A stretch of DNA of 64,000 nt from Poronia punctata. Taxonomy: Eukaryota; Ascomycota; Sordariomycetes; Xylariales; Xylariaceae. How positions within the stretch are numbered: position 1 is the stretch's first letter; the number at the start of each line of letters is the position of its first letter. Where the stretch lies: positions 1 through 64,000 of the forward strand of contig MU401498.1 in NCBI GenBank assembly GCA_022579005.1, written 5' to 3'. This document shows positions 58,437 to 64,000 of this stretch, piece by piece. Below the pieces are notes generated by a model. The model worked only from the letters and a program-made list of their open reading frames with translations. It made no database searches and was not told the origin of the DNA. A program made the translations under genes and the position numbers.

Positions 58437-60238
58437 ATGCCTTTCCCTTTTATGTCGTTGTTTCCAAGTGAGAAACGAGAAGAGGTACCGAACACATCCC
58501 AACCAGACCCTTCTACGCCTCCCCTATATACGGAGTCAAACGCTGCTCTGCCTGGAAATGAAGCGACTCCAGCCATCACCGAAGCTTCCTGCCCCGAAGT
58601 TCTCGCGATTTCTCTACCTACCTGGAGAAAGTGGGCCATCTTGACCGTCATCTTTCTCGTCCAATCCTCGATGAACCTGAACACGTCGCTATACGCGAAT
58701 GGCCAGGCGGGCATGGCAAAAGCCTTTGGCGTCAGCCATCAGACCACGGTCACTGGTGCAGCCCTCTTCCTGCTCACATACGCCTTTGGTTGCGAACTGT
58801 AAGTTTTTCCCCATCCGGTCCCATCCGGTCCCATCCGGAAGCTGTCTTTCTTATGCTGATGCCGACAAACAGGTGGGCACCTTGGTCTGAGGACATCGGA
58901 CGCAAATGTGTCCTCCAGTGTTCACTGTTCCTGGTCAACCTCTGCTGTTTGCCGGTAGCATTGGCACCTCAGGGCATGACCTCGGTCCTCGTCGCTCGGT
59001 CTTTCGGTGGACTCTTCTCGGCCGGTGGCAGCGTCACTCTCGGCATGGTCGCAGATCTGTTCGGACAAGAGGACCAAGAACACCCACTGGCCTTTATTGT
59101 CTTGTCGTCTGTGGGAGGATCGATCATCGGACCCATCATTGGAGGATTCATCGAGACTCATCTGGAGTGGCAATGGGCCATCTGGATACAGCTCATCTTT
59201 GGCGTGTTTGTCCAGTTCCTCCATTACTTCTTTGTGCCCGAAACTCGATCGACTGTGCTCCTCAACAGACACGCCAAGGCACTGCGAAAGAGTGGCGCCA
59301 ACCCGAACTGTTCCGGTCCGACCGAACACAAGACGTGGAGGCAGTATATTATGCCGACGGAGATAGTCTCCATCTGGTTCCGTCCTTTCCACATGTTCGT
59401 GACAGAGCCGATCGTCTCCGTTTTGTCAGCGCTCTCCGGGTTCAGCGATGCCCTCATCTTCATGCAAATCCAGTCATTCGGGCTGGTCTTTAAGATTTGG
59501 AATTTCTCCATCATCCAGACTGGATTGGTAAGTCTCCCCCTCATCTCTTGCCTCGCTTTAATCCTACTAACCATTCTCTCGTACCAGGCTTTCTTGTCTT
59601 TCGGGTTTGCTTATCTGTTGGCATACCTGTTCTTCATCCCGGTTATTCGCCGGAATAAGAACCTACGACGGGCCAGACCCAACTGCGAGCACGCCCAGTA
59701 TGAGTCCCGACTTTGGTGGCTACTCTATACTGCGCCCTGCCTCCCAATCGGCCTCATCATCTTCGCATGGACCAGCACGCCGGCGGTCCACTGGATCACA
59801 CCCATGATCGGATGCGTGCTCATTGGGATCGCCAACTATACCATCTACATGACTACCATCGATTACATGGTGGCCGCGTATGGACCGTACTCGGCATCCG
59901 CCACCGGGGGCAACGGATTCGCTCGCGACTTTCTGGCTGGTCTCTTGACCTTGGGAGCGGGTCCATACTACAAAGCTTTCACCGGTCGCTTTGCTCTCCA
60001 ATGGGCTAACACGGTGCTCGCCATCATCAGCGCCCTCCTAGTGCTGGCGACGTTCCTCATATACATCTACGGCCCTAGTATGCGCAAGCGGTCCACCTTT
60101 GCCCAATCGCTCATGGATCCCATAGGGAGCATGGACGACCTTTTCGCTGCTCGGACCCATGCCACCAATGGGCGTCCCGTACCCGAACTAGTCGACCACA
60201 GCATTGCGCCTCTGTCCAGAGACGACAGCTTAGCCTGA
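58437..60238 (+). CDS. MFS exporter, DHA1 multidrug type
   Basis: Membrane transporter of 555 residues; exons 58437-58798, 58873-59527 and 59588-60238. The 60-nt second intron is open in frame but has GTAAGT, a CTAAC branch site and a CAG acceptor, so it is removed. A cytoplasmic N-tail (about 65 residues, Pro/Ser-rich) precedes twelve predicted helices. Motif A is ELWAPWSEDIGRK after the second helix, and the GSIIGPIIGGFI segment in the fifth helix is the antiporter motif C form. Late motifs GGNGFARDF and the FAARTHATNG tail resemble fungal DHA1 drug:H+ antiporters. It likely exports a small hydrophobic compound; nothing ties it to the terpenoid candidates 40 kb away. A second ATG 15 nt downstream is also possible as start. 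Confidence 0.94.
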
Positions 60239-60557
60239 GCTGGTGGCCTGATCAATTTCTCCTCCCTTGCGCGTCGATTGTTGACTATACTCGAGTTCGT
60301 CGGGTACGATACCAAGCATTCGTCTCATCATTCCCACACGCCAGATACCATTTCAGACAGCACAACTAGCCCTGTTTTGGTTTTGCCTCGATACCCAAGA
60401 CATCTCTTCTGGCCTTCGAGGTTGTCTGCCTATATCGAAAAGGGAAGCGTCTTCTAGTCTGTTCCAGACTACAGCGCATCGCTTCTTACACTTCATTTCC
60501 TTGCGTACTGTCGTACATTTTCTCGGGGTGATGGATTGGACGGGAACAGACGAGTTC

Positions 60558-60720
60558 ATGGATTGGACTTGTGTTTATGGATTGGACTTGTGTTTATGGG
60601 TTGGACTTGTGTTTATGGATTGGAGTTGTGTCCATGGATTGGAGTTGTGTCCATGGATTGGAGTTGTGTCCATGGATTGGAGTTGTGTCCATGGATTGGA
60701 GTTGTGTTTATGAATTGGGC
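60558..60720. repeat. 19-bp minisatellite, nine units
   Basis: Units begin at 60558, 60577, 60596, 60615, 60634, 60653, 60672, 60691 and 60710. The consensus is ATGGATTGGAGTTGTGTCC, with earlier units reading ATGGATTGGACTTGTGTTT. Two subfamilies are ordered in blocks: three early units, five later units, and a degenerate last one. A unit-like copy recurs at 60531 and near 60793. The 19-bp length shifts frame each unit, yet all three frames stay open, giving artefactual Trp/Cys-rich ORFs. Confidence 0.95.
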
Positions 60721-63565
60721 TTTGAACAACGGGAAGGCATCCCTTATACGCAGCAACCTGAGGGGCTGTGCCATATCCTCCTCATGTAGGAGGTATGGAT
60801 TGGAGTTGGAAGGGCTTCCTGATTTTGTTTTCCTGTACTTTATTCCCAGCGTTTTCCTTGCAATACAACTGTGCAAACAAACAATAAACATGGTACGAGA
60901 ACTCAATGTGAAATCATGTTATTTTCAGTAGCTCGGCTTGCGACTCGGGTGTTAATCTCGAGGAGAAGCTCATCGACGACAGACGGCCTTGAGCACAGGT
61001 GGTAGTTTAGTTGACCGGGACAGGACCAATCAGATTCCCCTATTTTGGTAAATATTGCCTAATTAGGGCCCTTAGTAGGCTAGTTGCAGCTTAAAGGGAG
61101 AAGCCATGGACGACCATGCGAGCAAGGGAGTAGGTAGGTATGAGATACACCTGCCCTTACTACCAGTACCTGCCCTCACAATTATGCTTGGTGTGTATGG
61201 TTTAAGGCAGTATCAATGTGGTTGTCGTTACTTCTATGTAGAAAAAACACGTAGGCAGTACCTACTGTACTTACTTACACAGTAGGCGTACGAGTTTGGC
61301 GGTAACATGGTGCTTTCTACTAGGTGCCTACTCATATTACCTACACCACAGAATACTGATGGCAATCTAAACCAAGACCAAAGCCTCTTTATTATACGTA
61401 GTCATAGTCTAGTGTTTACCTCCTATACTTGTACATGTACATGTTCTTAGTATGAGATTCTAGAACCATTTATCTGATCACCTGACGCTCTGCATCCTTC
61501 TAATCCCCCAGTGCAATATGTGTACATCCAAGGAAAACACCTACACAGTAAAAAAGGTCCTATGATAGGTGGAGTCTACGAGTAGGCAATTGAATCTCAA
61601 GAGTCTGGTCCAAAATTAGCCAGGTAACACGGACAAATGTGAATACTGTGCAATAAGAGAAGGTACATGTACGAGTAGATGCCTGGGTAGCCTGGCATCA
61701 TGGGACATGAGAGGTAGGTACGTGCATTGGGAACTCCAGTCATTATGTGGCGCATGCCATCTCGGTTAAACCAAGGCAAAATACCTTTGATGACAAAGAA
61801 TGTTTTTTTGGCAGTTGAATCTAGACCGGCCCATGCCCCGTAACGCTTCCATCCCCAAATCAAAATGGAAGTGTTATCTACCAGGTACGGCTTGCCAGAT
61901 AGGTGGACAACCGGTCTTCACTACTTGGGAGATCCTCCCACATCCAGCAGTATCCCGTTCTGCCTGTGGACTGGATACTTACAGCAAGGGGGTAATATAG
62001 ACGGCCAGCTCTGCGGCTTTGCCCCTCTAGCAGCAAATGGGTAATAGATCTCCAAGTGTGTCAAGCCATTTTGTTTGTTTTAAATCTCCTTAATGCTACG
62101 TCGGAAATGTGTCGGACGAGGACCACGTGTTCGTACCTAGCGTACCTGCACCCCGTTCTCCGCATGTCGGAGATATGACAGACAATATTTCCTCCAGCTA
62201 GTGTCATCAGGGGGACATTCATTCACCCCTTACTTATCAAACGTGATGAGGGACATGTCTGACTTATCGCGTTGAACAGAGACATCAGAAAGAGTCCTTT
62301 GAGGGGAGTCACAAGAGACATAGTTGAGGTATTCTATGAGCTAAATACTTCCTTTGCGGTCTTTGTGGCCATGCCTAGGCACACGATGGATGGCTGGCGT
62401 GGAATGGGACAGAGAAAGTTACTCGGTTGTCTCGACCGGACATGGTCTTACACGAGGGATGTCAAGTTATGCGTCTACTGTCATTAGATCGTTGGCCGAA
62501 AGTGGAAAGACAGCCCTATCTACGGCGATCGAGTGGTGCGCATGGCTGCAGACATTTTCGACCTATTCTCAGCCATAAACGCCTCCTCCTCCCTACGTTG
62601 TTTGTCTGAGCGGACTTTCTTTCTTGTTCCAGCTTCATCTTCCGAATCCAAGTGGACCTACCATCTCCAATGGACGCAAACGTCCAGACGTTGTTCGGTT
62701 CTGGCAAGGGAAGCGAGGGAAAACGTGGTGACGCGGTCCACATCTCACCGCAGCGTCCATACGACACCGGTTTTCAGTTCGTGGGCGCTGTCTAAATGAC
62801 ACTCATCGTCGGTTCTGTTGAATGGTACGCTCAGCTCCGCCAAGGTGGCTTGCACATATGAACGTGCCAGTAAGCGCGAAACGACCAATCACAACCCGGG
62901 CTCCACCTCCTTGCCAACTACATTCCATCGTCAGCCCATCATGTATGTGAAGTTGGCTCTCGTCCATGGCGAATGCTCAGACACTTTGGGTGCGATTAGG
63001 TCACGGTTTGGGGCGCTGGTCCAGCACATCAGTATCCCAAATGCTCTTCCAGACTGCCCCATTTTCCCGACGGCCGTAAGAACAGCTTTGGCATCACTAG
63101 TTGGCGGAAACGACGGGGAGGGATACCAGTGCTTGCCTATAACGCCCTCGTCGTCGCCCTGACGATGAGGCGAGATGTGCGCTTCCTAATGTGACCGCGC
63201 TCGCTTGCAAAGTTGATGTTGACGCCAGGATTTCACGGCCCGTATGATTCTCAGCTTATTACACTTCATTCGCTCCCCCGGTGGAGAATTAGTCACAACT
63301 TCACGATGGTCTTCGGTCTCTTCCGCTCGAGACACTCGCTTGTCACTACGCAGGTAGGTCAAGCCTCTGCTCCCAACCCTGCGACATCTGTTATTCTCAC
63401 CGGCCGGCAGACCGCATGTGAACCCTTTAGACACGTGGCGTGGGGTTGCCGTGGTACCAATTCAGCTTGTAAAAACTATTTTGTCACTTTGATGTTATTC
63501 TTCAGCTTCCAAGGGACAAGCCAGAGACATGCTTTTTTACCAGTACGAAATTTCTAGGGTTCAAG

Positions 63566-63573
63566 TATAAATA
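63566..63573 (+). promoter_or_regulatory. Probable TATA box of secreted protein gene
   Basis: TATAAATA lies 95 bp upstream of the ATG at 63661, a suitable distance for a strongly regulated fungal promoter; a C/T-rich stretch follows. Confidence 0.55.
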
Positions 63574-63660
63574 CGAGCCCAGAATTCCATGTTTTTTTGT
63601 CCAGACCGTCACCTACTTATTCTCATCCCATATCCTAGTCGATCTATCCTCTCTGTCATA

Positions 63661-64000
63661 ATGCAATCGATAATTTTATATTTGACCACGTTGGTTTACC
63701 TCGTCGGCGCTTCGCCGCTCGAGCGCCGTCAGCTACTCGACTTTGCCGCACTTGATGCTGCGCCAGACCCGACTTCCATCTTAGTCCCCATCGACGCAAC
63801 CCCTTTTACAGTCTCGTTCGACTTACCTGCGGCGACACAAGCTGCTGTCAACGCCCCGTTATTCAACGATGCTGTCGTGAGCAAACGCTACGTGGATGCT
63901 CTTGTGCGTAGAACATCAGATGACTGCGCCCCATTGGACCAAGGGAAGGGGCCCATCCCCGAGCCCGACACAGCCCAGGCCTTTCTGGCCTACGAGGAAT
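63661..64000 (+). CDS. Secreted protein, N-terminal part (cut by window edge)
   Basis: 113 codons are visible and still open at the edge. A clear signal peptide (about 1-17: MQSIILYLTTLVYLVGAS) is followed by dibasic sites ERR (20-22), KR (about 78-79) and RR (about 86-87) that suit Kex2 processing. Next come DDCAPLDQGKGPIPEPDTAQAF and AYEE, an entry sequence I associate with uncharacterised secreted proteins of filamentous ascomycetes. The body of the protein is outside the window, so no function is assigned. The TATA box and pyrimidine-rich leader support this start. Confidence 0.85.
   Translation, partial: MQSIILYLTTLVYLVGASPLERRQLLDFAALDAAPDPTSILVPIDATPFTVSFDLPAATQAAVNAPLFNDAVVSKRYVDALVRRTSDDCAPLDQGKGPIPEPDTAQAFLAYEE

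Larger units (their letters stand above)
60239..63660. other. Intergenic, no gene seen
   Basis: About 3.4 kb. Apart from the 19-bp minisatellite (60558-60720) I see no structured element until a TATA box at 63566. ORFs up to 131 codons exist but are repeat-driven or lack domain content. Confidence 0.6.

Noticed and set aside
60536..60931. 131-codon Trp/Cys/Met-rich ORF
   Set aside because: It is a translation of the 19-bp minisatellite, which is open in all frames; the downstream part has no recognisable content.
1..64000. tRNA, rRNA, CRISPR and telomere repeats
   Set aside because: I looked by eye for tRNA B-box sequences, rRNA cores, direct-repeat arrays and TTAGGG tracts and found none convincing; a covariance-model scan would be needed to exclude small RNAs.

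Overview
This window is nuclear DNA of a filamentous ascomycete (Pezizomycotina, probably Sordariomycetes-like; genus not determinable here). The evidence is short introns with GTAAGT-type donors and CTAAC-type branch sites, Pezizomycotina families (CFEM-Pth11 receptors, ApsA, UbiA-type terpenoid enzymes, multi-exon P450s), and an extremely TA-rich, CpG-poor block at the left end that looks like a transposon mutated by RIP. I support 17 genes: 16 complete, and one cut by the right edge. I rebuilt exon structures by hand; every multi-exon model closes in frame.

Left half (about 1-39 kb) is accessory and gene-poor. After the AT-rich block come an OrdA-like P450 (3386-5381, -), a CFEM/7TM Pth11-like receptor (7807-9571, +), a UbiA-superfamily prenyltransferase or terpene cyclase (12688-14366, -) and a second, unusual P450 (16268-18076, +). 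A UbiA-type enzyme between two P450s is the best candidate for an undescribed terpenoid pathway. Next are a DUF2235 Tle1-like hydrolase (20679-22783, -), a secreted M28 aminopeptidase (24131-25540, -), an HMG-box protein of the mating-type (MATA) class (28110-29734, +), a single-pass membrane protein (31834-32376, -), a possible decayed coding region (33721-34592, -), a class A FAD monooxygenase (36083-37546, +) and a second 7TM protein (37748-38752, -).

Middle and right (about 40-57 kb) is a conserved core: a 2277-residue ApsA/Num1 cortical anchor with very regular 26-residue repeats and a PH domain, the spliceosomal factor Cwc24, the ribosome-associated chaperone zuotin, the mitochondrial LYR protein Mzm1 and the spliceosomal factor Slt11/Ecm2. 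The right end returns to accessory content: an MFS drug-type exporter (58437-60238, +), a 19-bp minisatellite, about 3 kb without genes, and the start of a secreted protein (63661 to the edge).

Intergenic DNA holds many short tandem repeats and several copies of the 10-bp palindrome TACCTAGGTA. I recognised no tRNA, rRNA, CRISPR array or intact transposon.
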